64,000 nt of DNA, taken from NCBI RefSeq assembly GCF_039839375.1, contig NZ_JBDOQU010000012.1, positions 71,223 to 135,222 on the forward strand, given 5' to 3'. The position numbers and the translations under genes are program-made. This DNA is from JBDOQU01 sp039839375. GTDB taxonomy: Bacteria > Pseudomonadota > Alphaproteobacteria > DSM-16000 > Inquilinaceae. Below the pieces are notes generated by a model, which was given only the letters and a program-made list of their open reading frames with translations, was not told the DNA's origin and did no database searches. Numbering within the stretch: the stretch's first letter is position 1; every line of letters begins with the position of its first letter. Below are positions 12,582-20,711 of this stretch, in pieces.

Positions 12582-14381
12582 ATGAAGGGCCTCGCCTTCG
12601 ACATGCTGGTGACAGGCCTCGCCCAGAATCTGGGGCTGGCCGCCCTCGTGGTGCTGGCCTACTCGGTTCTGGGTCAGAGGCTGGACCGGCTGACTTCCCG
12701 CAACGCGCAGATCGCCCATGGGGCGCTGTTCGGCCTGTCCGGCATCATTTGCATGCTGATGCCGATCCTGGTGGCCGAGGACGGCGTCTATATCGACGGC
12801 CGAACCGTCGTGGTGGCGCTGTCCGCCTTCTTCGGCGGTCCGCTCGCGGCCCTGGTCGCCGCCGCGATCACCGCCGGATACCGCTTCTGGATGGGTGGGG
12901 CGGGGGCGCTCGGCGGCGTCGTCACGATCGCCATCGTGGCCTTCACCGCCGTCCGCATGAAAGAGCGTTGCACGGGCGGCGGCCGGCCCTTGCGCCACCA
13001 GCATCTGTTCAAGCTGGGCGCGGCGGTTTCCGTCACTTCGCTCGTCGGGCTTTTGATGCTGCCGAAATGGGAGATGACGGTCGCCCTCTTCCAGGCGACC
13101 GGTCTGCCCTACATGGCGATGAACTTCATCGGCCCGGTGCTGCTGGGGACGCTGCTGCTTCAGGAGAAGCGGCGCCAGGACGCCGAACAGGCCCTGGTCG
13201 AAAGCAAGGCCCGCTTCAGCGACCTGATCACCGGATCGGCCCAGGGCATCGCCATCCATCACAATTTCACGCCGCTGTTCGTCAACGCCGCCTACGCCCG
13301 GATGTACGGCTATGACAGCCCGGCCGAGATGATGGCCCTGCCCAGCCTGCTTTGCGTCGTCCCGCCCAGGGACCGGCCGTTCGCGTCGGAGATCTGGCGG
13401 CAGATCCATGACGGCCGGCTGAACAACTTCATCTCCCGCATCGAGAACATCCGCCGCGACGGCTCCCCCATCTGGGTGGAGATCCTGGACCGCCGGGTCG
13501 AATGGGAGGGCGTATCCGCGACCCAGGTCACGGTGGTTGACGTCACCCAGAGGAAGGAGGCGGAGGACGCGCTGGCGGAACAGACCCAGGAACTGGCGGA
13601 TCTGGCGGCCAACCTGGAGACGGCCCGCTACGAGGCTGAGCAGGCGCGGATCGCGGCGGAGGCCGCCAATCGCGCGAAATCCGATTTCCTGGCGACGATG
13701 AGCCATGAACTGCGGACGCCGCTCAACTCCATCCTCGGCTTCTCCGAGCTGATCCGCGATCAGCATCTGGGGGAGATCGGCATCCGCCAGTACGCCGAAT
13801 ATGCCGGCCACGTCCATGACAGCGGCCATTTCCTGCTGGCGCTCATCAACGACATCCTGGATGTGGCGAAGATCGAATCGGGCCGGATGGAGATCGACCC
13901 GTCGTTGATCGACCTGCGCCAGACCATCCGCGCCTGCGTCAACCTGGTCGGCATCCGGGCGATGGAGGAAGGGATCGATCTCCGGATCGACGTGCCCGCC
14001 GGCTTCGCGCCGTTCCATGCCGACGAACGGGCGGTGAAGCAGATCCTGTTCAACCTTCTGTCGAACGCCGTGCGGTTCACGCCGCGCGGTGGGTCGATCG
14101 AGGTGACGGCGCGGCGCGACGTGGATTTCGGGGTAACTCTCGCCGTCCGGGACACCGGCGCCGGCATTCCGCCCGAACATGTCGCCCGGCTGTTCCAGCG
14201 GTTCGAGCAGGTCGACAACAGCTATAGCGGCGCGAAGGGCGGCTCCGGCCTCGGGCTGGTGCTGGTCAAGGGGCTGACGGAGCTTCATGGCGGCAGCGTC
14301 GATGTCGAAAGCATGGTGGGCCAGGGCACCATCGTTACCCTGTCCTTTCCCCAGGAAGCGATGAGGCAGGTCGCGTCCTGA
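12582..14381 (+). CDS. Membrane sensor histidine kinase: 5TM (LytS/YhcK type)-PAS-HisKA-HATPase
   Basis: 599 residues. The N-terminal 190 residues hold about five membrane helices with the pattern of 5TMR-LYT sensor domains (HGALFGLSGIICMLMP; FFGGPLAALVAAAIT). A PAS domain spans about 200-330, a short coiled coil 330-365, and HisKA has its phospho-acceptor His375 in SHELRTPLNSILGFSE. The HATPase domain (about 480-590) has the N box NLLSNAVRF, G1 DTGAGIP and G2 GGSGLGLVL. The orthodox kinase is complete, but no response regulator is adjacent, so its partner is encoded elsewhere. The ATG at 12582 lacks an obvious Shine-Dalgarno; the ATG at 12603 is an alternative. Confidence 0.88.
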   Translation: MKGLAFDMLVTGLAQNLGLAALVVLAYSVLGQRLDRLTSRNAQIAHGALFGLSGIICMLMPILVAEDGVYIDGRTVVVALSAFFGGPLAALVAAAITAGYRFWMGGAGALGGVVTIAIVAFTAVRMKERCTGGGRPLRHQHLFKLGAAVSVTSLVGLLMLPKWEMTVALFQATGLPYMAMNFIGPVLLGTLLLQEKRRQDAEQALVESKARFSDLITGSAQGIAIHHNFTPLFVNAAYARMYGYDSPAEMMALPSLLCVVPPRDRPFASEIWRQIHDGRLNNFISRIENIRRDGSPIWVEILDRRVEWEGVSATQVTVVDVTQRKEAEDALAEQTQELADLAANLETARYEAEQARIAAEAANRAKSDFLATMSHELRTPLNSILGFSELIRDQHLGEIGIRQYAEYAGHVHDSGHFLLALINDILDVAKIESGRMEIDPSLIDLRQTIRACVNLVGIRAMEEGIDLRIDVPAGFAPFHADERAVKQILFNLLSNAVRFTPRGGSIEVTARRDVDFGVTLAVRDTGAGIPPEHVARLFQRFEQVDNSYSGAKGGSGLGLVLVKGLTELHGGSVDVESMVGQGTIVTLSFPQEAMRQVAS

Positions 14382-14581
14382 GGGTCTGACGTCCGCCTTT
14401 TTACCCTAGACTCCGCCATCGCGGCGGTGTGACGATGAAGGCGATAGGGAGGAACCGGCGCCCGCTGTCGCGGCGCGACCTCTTCCTTGAGGCCGCGGCG
14501 CTTATCCCAACCAAACTCCCGCGCGACGCCGTACAGGGGCGCGCTGGCGCACTCCCGGACAACGAACATCCGGAGGCGCAC

Positions 14582-16645
14582 ATGACCAGTACCCAGGAGA
14601 CACGCCCGGCAGGAAGACCGGGAACGCCCCGCTGCGTGGCCATCGTCGGGCCGCAGGCGTCGGGCAAGACCTCCCTTATGGAAGCGTTGCTGGCGGCGAC
14701 AGGCGCGACGCCGCGCAGGGGCAGCGTGAAGGATGGCAGCACCGTCGGCGATTCCTCCGAGGAGGCGCGGGCGCGGCAGATGTCGACGGAACTGTCGATC
14801 GCGCATTTCACCTATCTCGACGATCCCTGGACGGTGCTGGACTGCCCGGGATCGGTGGAGCTGGCGCAGGAAAGCGCCGGACCGCTGATGGTCGCCGACG
14901 CGGCGATCGTGGTCTGCGAGCCCGACGCGGCGAAGGTCCTGGTGCTGGGCCCGGTGCTCAGGACGCTGGATGAGCTGGGCGTCCCCCATATGCTGTTCGT
15001 CAACAAGATGGACACCGGGGACACCCGCCTCAGGGATCTCATGGGCAGCCTCCAGGCCGTCTCCGCGCGGCCGCTGGCGCTGCGCCAGGTGCCGATCCGG
15101 ACTTCCGGCGACGGCGGCGAGGCGGTGACCGGCTATGTCGACCTGGTGTCGGAGCGCGCCTACCGCTACCGGCCCGGCGCGCCGTCCGACCTGATCGAAC
15201 TGCCGGCCGCGGTCCAGGACCGGGAGCAGGAGGCGCGGCAGGAACTGCTGGAGATTCTGGCGGATTTCGACGACGGCCTGCTGGAGCAGCTTCTGGAGGA
15301 TGTCCAGCCGGCGCGCCAGGATATCTACGAGCAGATGGCGAAGGATGTCGCCGGCGACCTGGTGGTCCCGGTGCTTCTGGGATCGGCCGCGCAGGGATTC
15401 GGAATCAACCGGCTGCTGAAGGCGCTGCGTCATGATGTTCCCGCGCCCGACCGGACGGCGGCGCGCCTCGCCGTGCCGGAGGGCGAGACGGTCCTTCAGA
15501 TATTCAAGACACTCCACGCTCCCCATACCGGCAAGATGTCCCACGCCCGGGTCTGGCGGGGCGCCGTGGCCGACGGGATGACCTTCGGCGACCATAAGGT
15601 CAGCGGCCTCTACGGCATCCAGGGCGGCGCGCACGCCAAGACCGCGAAAGCGGGGGAGGGCGAGGTCGTGGCGCTCGGCCGGATGGACGGCGTCTCCACC
15701 GGAGACCTGCTGACGCCGGCCGGCGCCGCCCGCTCCGAACTGTGGGCCGACCCGCCGCCGCCGGTCTATACGCTGGCCATCGCGGCGGAGAACCGGAACG
15801 ACGAGGTCAAGCTGTCGGCCGCGCTCGCCAAGCTGTCGGAGGAAGACCCGTCATTGAGCTACGGCCATGATCCGGACACGGGCGAGATGACGGTGAGCGG
15901 GCAGGGCGACATCCATCTGCAGATCGCGCTGGAGCGGCTGGCCCGGAAGGGCAATGTCGCGGTCGGCGGCCGCCGGCCGCAGGTGCCCTACAAGGAAACG
16001 ATCCGCCACAAGGTGAGCCAGCATGCGCGGTTCAAGCGCCAGTCGGGCGGGCACGGCCAGTTCGCCGACGTGAATGTGGACATAGCGCCGCTGCCGCGCG
16101 GCCGTGGTTTCCGCTATGGCGACAGCATCGTCGGCGGGGCCGTGCCGCGCAATTTCATCCCGGCGGTGGAGGCGGGGGTGCGCGACTACATGTCCCGCGG
16201 GCCGCTCGGCTTCCCGGTGGTCGACATCTCCGTCACCCTGACGAACGGGCAGTACCATCAGGTGGATTCGTCCGAACAGGCGTTCCGCACCGCCGGGCGC
16301 ATGGCGATGAGCGACGGGCTGCCCCAGGGCGGGCCGGTCCTGCTGGAGCCGATCTGCGAGATCGCGATCCAGGTGCCCAGCGAATACACTCCCAAGGCGC
16401 AGCGGCTGCTGTCGTCGCGTCGCGGCCAGATCCTGGGCTTCGACGCCCGGCCCGGCTGGGAAGGTTGGGACGAGATCCGCGCCTACCTGCCGCAGGAGGC
16501 GGTCCACGACCTGATCATAGAACTGCGCTCCCTGACCCAGGGCATCGGCACCTTCACCACGCGCTTCGACCATCTGGCGGAACTGACGGGCAAGGCCGCC
16601 GACCGGGTGGTGGAGATGCGGCAGGCGGCGGTCGCGGCGCAGTAG
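14582..16645 (+). CDS. Elongation factor G-like GTPase
   Basis: 687 residues from the ATG at 14582, chosen because GGAGG lies 7 bases upstream; the frame opens earlier. Domain order follows EF-G: GTPase (G1 GPQASGKT at 23-30, G4 NKMD at 141-144), then domains II-V (GQGDIHLQIALERL, and a late GPLGFPVVDISVTLTNGQYHQVDSSEQAF like domain IV). The G3 box reads DCPGS (87-91) instead of DTPGH, so the His that activates water in true EF-G is replaced by Ser, and the G2 region is also divergent. It is therefore a paralogue rather than the canonical fusA product. Its role is unknown, possibly ribosome-linked. A strong terminator follows. Confidence 0.85.
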   Translation: MTSTQETRPAGRPGTPRCVAIVGPQASGKTSLMEALLAATGATPRRGSVKDGSTVGDSSEEARARQMSTELSIAHFTYLDDPWTVLDCPGSVELAQESAGPLMVADAAIVVCEPDAAKVLVLGPVLRTLDELGVPHMLFVNKMDTGDTRLRDLMGSLQAVSARPLALRQVPIRTSGDGGEAVTGYVDLVSERAYRYRPGAPSDLIELPAAVQDREQEARQELLEILADFDDGLLEQLLEDVQPARQDIYEQMAKDVAGDLVVPVLLGSAAQGFGINRLLKALRHDVPAPDRTAARLAVPEGETVLQIFKTLHAPHTGKMSHARVWRGAVADGMTFGDHKVSGLYGIQGGAHAKTAKAGEGEVVALGRMDGVSTGDLLTPAGAARSELWADPPPPVYTLAIAAENRNDEVKLSAALAKLSEEDPSLSYGHDPDTGEMTVSGQGDIHLQIALERLARKGNVAVGGRRPQVPYKETIRHKVSQHARFKRQSGGHGQFADVNVDIAPLPRGRGFRYGDSIVGGAVPRNFIPAVEAGVRDYMSRGPLGFPVVDISVTLTNGQYHQVDSSEQAFRTAGRMAMSDGLPQGGPVLLEPICEIAIQVPSEYTPKAQRLLSSRRGQILGFDARPGWEGWDEIRAYLPQEAVHDLIIELRSLTQGIGTFTTRFDHLAELTGKAADRVVEMRQAAVAAQ

Positions 16646-16667
16646 CCTTCACAGCCCTTCCCGGAAG

Positions 16668-16696
16668 AAGCCGCCGCAACCTCGGCGGCTTTTTTC
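16668..16696 (+). terminator. Rho-independent terminator after the EF-G-like gene
   Basis: A perfect 9-bp stem, AAGCCGCCG (16668-16676) with CGGCGGCTT (16683-16691), has a 6-base loop and is followed directly by a run of T. It ends the plus-strand transcript 22 bases after the stop codon. Confidence 0.9.
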
Positions 16697-16787
16697 GTGG
16701 GCGGGTTGCACGCCTTAGTAAGATGTTAAGGCGGCCCATCGCTTCTGATCCTTATCGAAAGATTGGAGGTCAGGAGGACCCTTAGTG

Positions 16788-17843
16788 ATGACAGACGCCA
16801 CGTTCGACGCCGTTTCCGCCGCCCCGCCGGAGGATACGGCCGGATCGGTCATCTTCACCGCCTATCGCGGCCCCTTGGCGAAGCTGGCTGTGAAGACCGT
16901 GCTCTTGTCCATCGTCACGCTCGGCTTCTATCGCTTCTGGGGCAAGACCGCGATCCGGCGCTTCCTGTGGGGGAATATCTCCATCGCCGGCGACCGGCTG
17001 GAATATACCGGCACGGCGAAGGAACTGCTGATCGGCTTCCTGATCGCGATCGTCCTCCTGGCGCCGCTTTTCGCAATGCCCTACGTGCTGGGCTATCTGG
17101 TGGCCGACGAGACGTTGCTGGGTCTGCTTGGTTCCCTGAACACGATGGTCCTCCTTTTCCTCGTCCAGGTCGCGATCTACCGGGCGCGGCGATACAAGCT
17201 GAGCCGGACGCAATGGCGCGGCGTACGGTTCGACCAGAGCGGGCGGGCGTTAGACTACGCCCGTATGGCGATGGTGAGCGCTGGCGTCGTGATGATTACG
17301 CTCGGTCTCGCCTATCCGTGGCAGCGCGTGCGTTTGCAGCGCTACCGGACCGGCAACACCTGGTTCGGTGACGAACGCGCCTCGCTTGAGGCCACGGCCA
17401 CGCGGTTGATGCCGACGTGGCTAATTGTCTGGGGACTGGCGGTCGCCACTGTGATCCTCTCTATTCTGCTTACCGACATCCATCAGAATGGCGACGACTG
17501 GCTCGGCGGCCAGAGCATCCTGACCTTGGCGTGCGGGCTGGGAACCACCATTGCCTTCGTCCGGTATCACGTGGTCGAGTTCCGTTACTTCGTGGAATCG
17601 ACGCGGTTCCTGAATCTGCGAGTAACGTCGAGGTTGGCATCTTATAAGATTGTATTCATTTATGCGATGTCTCCAATATTATATATTATAACTATATCGA
17701 TATGCGCTGTAATATTATTTCGTGTGGATTACTGGTTCAATCCAGGGGCAATACCAACAAAATCGGAAATGTTGTTGTTAGTAATTTCATGGGGTTTGTC
17801 TGTGTTAGGTGGTTATTTTGTCGTATCTCTCGTCTGGGTGTAA
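16788..17843 (+). CDS. DUF898 (YjgN-like) membrane protein, cut short by an in-frame stop
   Basis: 351 residues from the ATG at 16788 (a GTG one codon earlier is also possible; AGGAGG lies just upstream). The protein has the DUF898 pattern of several membrane helices in two similar halves, each carrying an LGFYRFWGKTAIRRF or GLAYPWQRVRLQRYR-type segment. The function of the family is unknown. From about 17640 the DNA becomes strongly AT-rich, although it still encodes hydrophobic helices, and it stops at TAA (17841-17843). The same frame then continues into a normal-looking C-terminus (next entry), so the gene may be inactivated or truncated. Its neighbour, an M48 peptidase, starts 3 bases after that ancestral end. 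Confidence 0.8.
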   Translation: MTDATFDAVSAAPPEDTAGSVIFTAYRGPLAKLAVKTVLLSIVTLGFYRFWGKTAIRRFLWGNISIAGDRLEYTGTAKELLIGFLIAIVLLAPLFAMPYVLGYLVADETLLGLLGSLNTMVLLFLVQVAIYRARRYKLSRTQWRGVRFDQSGRALDYARMAMVSAGVVMITLGLAYPWQRVRLQRYRTGNTWFGDERASLEATATRLMPTWLIVWGLAVATVILSILLTDIHQNGDDWLGGQSILTLACGLGTTIAFVRYHVVEFRYFVESTRFLNLRVTSRLASYKIVFIYAMSPILYIITISICAVILFRVDYWFNPGAIPTKSEMLLLVISWGLSVLGGYFVVSLVWV

Positions 17844-17981
17844 TATCAAACCAACAAAGTAGTCTGTGCCTCACTCTCCATCCGCAACCTCCATTCGGTC
17901 GAGGCGGTGCTGAGGAGCGACAGGCCCGGCCCGGCCCATGGCGAAGGGCTGGCCGACGCTCTGGATGTGGGCGGCTTCTGA
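17844..17981 (+). pseudogene. In-frame C-terminal remnant of the DUF898 gene
   Basis: Directly after the TAA at 17841 the same reading frame runs 45 codons to TGA at 17979-17981, encoding YQTNKVVCASLSIRNLHSV, then a Gly-rich linker and GEGLADALDVGGF. This ending is what I would expect of the DUF898 family C-terminus, and the next gene's ATG follows after 3 bases, as in an intact operon junction. No start codon and no Shine-Dalgarno indicate separate translation. An intact gene would encode about 397 residues. Confidence 0.6.
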
Positions 17982-17984
17982 CCC

Positions 17985-19079
17985 ATGGGCCCGTTCCCGG
18001 CACGCTACAATGACGGTCTTGTCGCCCGCACCCGTCCCATACTGGTGGAGATCGCGCCGGACGGCCTGACGCTGAGGAGCGAGGAAGGCTTCCAGGAACA
18101 CTGGCCCGCCGCCGCCATAAGGGCGGTCGACCTGCCGGCCAGGCCGGGGCCAGTGGTGCTGTCCCGCGAAGGCCAGCCGGGCTGCCGGCTAGTCTTCGAC
18201 GATCCCGTCGCCCATGACGCGCTCCGCCGTCACCTGCCCGATCTCTGGCGCCGGACGGAGAAGGACCACCGAGCCGTCTGGCGCGTCGCCGGCTGGGGTA
18301 TGGCGGCCGCCGCGGCAATCCTGCTGATCGTGCTGGTGATGATCCCGCGCTTCGCCGTACAGGCCGCGGCGGCGATGCCCGAAAGCTGGGAGAGGCAGTT
18401 GGGCGCGCGTGTCGCGGGCCGGCTCGTCTGGCTGCTGGCGCAGGGGGAGAGTAGCGCGGCCGGCCCGGCGGAATGCGCCGATCCGGCGATGCGGGAGGCG
18501 ATGGACGGGATCGTTCGCCGGTTGGCGGAAGACAAGGCGCATGCCTACACAATCCACATCGCCAACGCCGACCTCGTCAACGCCTTCGCCCTGCCGGGCG
18601 GGCATATCCTGATGCCGAAGGGGATGATCGAGTTCGCCGGCTCGCCGGAGGCGCTGGCCGGCATTCTGGCGCATGAGATCGGCCATGCCGCGCTCAACCA
18701 CCCGACGGAGGCCGCCATCCGCACCGGCGCGACCGGCATCCTGCTGGGGCTGGTGGTTGGCGATTTCGCAGGCGGCGCGGCGATGCTGGCGGTCGGCCAG
18801 CGGATGCTGGACGCCAGCTATTCGCGGGAGGCCGAACTGGCCGCCGACGCCTTTGCCATCGACCTCATGAAAGGGGCCGACGTCCCGCTGGAGCCCTCGG
18901 CGGCGCTGTTCGACCGGCTGGCGGAGAAGGAGGGCGATACAATGGAAGCGCTCTCCTTCCTCTCCACCCACCCCGACACGCGGTCGCGGGCCGATGCGCT
19001 GAGGCGGGCCGCGACGGAGGAGAGTGGAATATCCATCCTGACCGACACCGAATGGCGGGCGCTTCGCGACCGGTGCTGA
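17985..19079 (+). CDS. M48-family membrane metallopeptidase
   Basis: 364 residues. An N-terminal soluble domain (1-100) is followed by one membrane helix (about 103-123) and a peptidase domain with the zinc motif HEIGH (His230, Glu231, His234). The third ligand region is SREAELAADAFAIDLM, whose Glu lies about 55 residues downstream, as in Oma1/BepA-like M48 enzymes. It is likely an inner-membrane protease for envelope quality control. The close junction with the DUF898 gene suggests co-transcription and shared function; whether the upstream stop affects its expression is unknown. No signal peptide precedes the membrane helix. Confidence 0.87.
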   Translation: MGPFPARYNDGLVARTRPILVEIAPDGLTLRSEEGFQEHWPAAAIRAVDLPARPGPVVLSREGQPGCRLVFDDPVAHDALRRHLPDLWRRTEKDHRAVWRVAGWGMAAAAAILLIVLVMIPRFAVQAAAAMPESWERQLGARVAGRLVWLLAQGESSAAGPAECADPAMREAMDGIVRRLAEDKAHAYTIHIANADLVNAFALPGGHILMPKGMIEFAGSPEALAGILAHEIGHAALNHPTEAAIRTGATGILLGLVVGDFAGGAAMLAVGQRMLDASYSREAELAADAFAIDLMKGADVPLEPSAALFDRLAEKEGDTMEALSFLSTHPDTRSRADALRRAATEESGISILTDTEWRALRDRC

Positions 19080-19259
19080 AGGGCGTCCTTATGTCTCGGC
19101 TGCGACAGGCGCGGGGGATGGCCTGGATCGAAGCCGCAGGCCATGTGAATGCAGACCCACGAAAAGACGGCCTGGATGCTCCGCAGCATGCTGGCGTGAC
19201 TTCCGGTCCGCCCCGCGTGGCGGGCCTTCGAACCATGCGCCCGCGCCCTTCCAAAGACT

Positions 19260-19377
19260 GTCATGCTGGACTTGATCCAGCATCCATGCGGCCTCGAAAC
19301 CTGCCTGAGCGGCGTCCGGGCTTCGCCGTCAGTGAAACGGCGACGGCCCATGGATTCCGGATCAAGTCCGGAATGAC
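19260..19377. repeat. Intergenic palindromic repeat, family B, copy 1
   Basis: An outer hairpin pair: GTCATGCTGGACTTGATCCA at the left end and GGATCAAGTCCGGAATGAC at the right, each a local palindrome, with a variable middle and CCCATGGATTCCGG before the right arm. Related copies are at 20187, 32087 (interrupted) and 56811. The rest of the 19080-19426 gap shows no gene. Confidence 0.8.
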
Positions 19378-19426
19378 TTCAAAGTGTTAATGAAGGAGTC
19401 CCGCCCGATGCGTCGGGCGTCGGGCG

Positions 19427-19927
19427 TCAGGCGCTGCCCTGCGCGCTCGACACGGTGTCGAAGTTTGTGAAGCCCAGGATCTTCGTTACCTCGTCATTGT
19501 CGTTGGCCAGCGGCAGGAAGAGGGAGAAGAAGCTGACATGCCGGCGGTCCTGCCAGTCCAGCGTGCCGACGGAGATTGCGGTCGCCGGTCCGCCGACGAG
19601 TTCGCGCCAGATCGAGCCGAGCTCGCTCGCATGGCAGCCGAGCGCGGAGGTTTCCGAAAGAAGCTCCCCCGTCATATCCGCCTGAAGCATCTCCGCGACC
19701 ATCGTGCCGACGAGGGTGAAGCGGAAATCTTGGCTGCCCGGCAACATGTCGACCATCATCAGGCGGCCGAGCCAGGGACGGAGCTTCGCCACATCGATAT
19801 CTCGTCGCCGCGGCGGGCGGCGATCGCCGGCATGGTCGCGCCATAGGTCGAACAGTTCACCGGCGCGGCCCGAAAGGGGCGGGTTCTCGCCGAACCCGTG
19901 GATGTCGTACCGCCAGCCTTGCGCCAT
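19427..19927 (-). CDS. PAS_5-type PAS domain protein
   Basis: 166 residues. The layout ELFDLWRDHAGDRRPPRRRDID, then LRPWLGRLMMVDML...FRFTLVGT...MTGELLSE, matches the single-domain PAS_5 family common in alphaproteobacteria, where short proteins consist almost only of one PAS fold. The ligand and output are unknown; some relatives appear linked to stress or cell-cycle signalling. No effector domain is attached. A CTGC-N3-GCAA element lies 113 bases upstream of the start codon and recurs upstream of both DUF1127 genes, suggesting shared regulation. Confidence 0.75.
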   Translation of the reverse strand: MAQGWRYDIHGFGENPPLSGRAGELFDLWRDHAGDRRPPRRRDIDVAKLRPWLGRLMMVDMLPGSQDFRFTLVGTMVAEMLQADMTGELLSETSALGCHASELGSIWRELVGGPATAISVGTLDWQDRRHVSFFSLFLPLANDNDEVTKILGFTNFDTVSSAQGSA

Positions 19928-20039
19928 TCGTTCCCTCCGTCGCCGCCGGGCTGGTCCTTCGGAAGTAACCGCCCGGTCACTTTTCGCGCGGCTTTATATG
20001 AGTCCCGGCGAATGTTGCACAAGCGAAACGCCTGCTATG

Positions 20040-20050
20040 CTGCGTTGCAA
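20040..20050. promoter_or_regulatory. Operator-like CTGC-N3-GCAA site upstream of the PAS gene
   Basis: CTGCGTTGCAA, a near-palindrome. Three more matches to CTGC-N3-GCA(A/G) occur at 20493, 50700 and 51123. The form resembles published binding sites of the PHB-responsive repressor PhaR (CTGC-N3-4-GCAG). Assignment to that regulator is inference. Confidence 0.4.
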
Positions 20051-20186
20051 CAATCGCATGGGGCGCGGCAAGCCATAATCATTCTAGGAAATAGCGATCG
20101 GCCCGCCGGGCCCGTTCCGGCGAAGATGATCGAACGCGGCTGGTGAGACCGTCGAGCCATGCAGTCGCTGACGCCAGAAAAAGCTC

Positions 20187-20305
20187 GTCATGCTTGGCTT
20201 GATCAAGCATCCATACGCCGCCCGCCTTAAACATGGTCGGTGTTTCATCTTCGCCGGCGGCGCGGCGTCGACGGCCAATGGATTCCGGATCAAGTCCGGA
20301 ATGAC
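20187..20305. repeat. Intergenic palindromic repeat, family B, copy 2
   Basis: Left arm GTCATGCTTGGCTTGATCAA and right arm GGATCAAGTCCGGAATGAC flank a diverged middle, the same layout as the copy at 19260. It lies in the 784-bp gap between the PAS gene and the LysR gene. That gap also holds an operator-like site (20040), a predicted RNA (20370-20512) and an AT-rich stretch (20513-20711) in which I see no gene. Confidence 0.8.
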
Positions 20306-20369
20306 CAATCAGGCGGGGGTCCGCCTCCCCTCATGATGAGCCTGTCGCCCCCCAGTTTACGTTAGGCGC

Positions 20370-20512
20370 AAAAAAACGCCGGGCACAGGGCCCGGCGAGT
20401 TGAACAGGGAGGCTTCACGTCTGGGAGACGTAGGACCCGATGAGAAACCGGGCCCTCAACCCCGAACCGAAGTTCGGAGGAAACGGACGTTGCTGCAATG
20501 CAGCGCGGTCAT
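20370..20512 (-). ncRNA. Predicted small structured RNA ending in a strong terminator
   Basis: Read on the minus strand, four successive hairpins precede the LysR-free end of the gap: CCGAAC-UUCG-GUUCGG (20477-20462), GGGCCCG/CGGGUCC (20455-20433), ACGUCU/AGACGU (20431-20417), then an 8-bp stem CGCCGGGC/GCCCGGCG (20397-20377) followed by seven T. Unpaired segments contain CCUCC and CCUCCCUG, complementary to Shine-Dalgarno sequences. An 18-codon ATG frame at 20512 lacks a ribosome site. The 5' end is a guess. A CTGC-N3-GCAG palindrome sits at 20493-20503. The alternative is an attenuator or the 3' end of an unseen transcript. Confidence 0.5.
20493..20503. promoter_or_regulatory. Operator-like CTGC-N3-GCAG palindrome at the predicted RNA
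   Basis: CTGCAATGCAG, a perfect match to the CTGC-N3-GCAG form. It lies at the probable 5' side of the minus-strand structured RNA and is the only one of the four sites with a fully symmetric half-site. Confidence 0.4.
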
Positions 20513-20711
20513 GAACAGTAAATAGTCATATGCCGTCTTTGTGCCATGCATAAAATCGTGACGCATCCATGCGCGCACTGCATGGCTTTCGAGTTATGCG
20601 TTTTCTCACATCTTTATCAATGGCTTATGCCAATTTTGCCACGGCTTTAGACGGTGCCGTAAATGACGTGCGTCACAGTTTTCTAATATGCGTGCTTAAG
20701 GAAAATAAGCG

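Noticed and set aside
20456..20512. 18-codon open frame (ATG at 20512, minus) at the head of the predicted RNA
   Set aside because: No Shine-Dalgarno, and the coding run crosses the UUCG hairpin. The structure fits an RNA better than a peptide.
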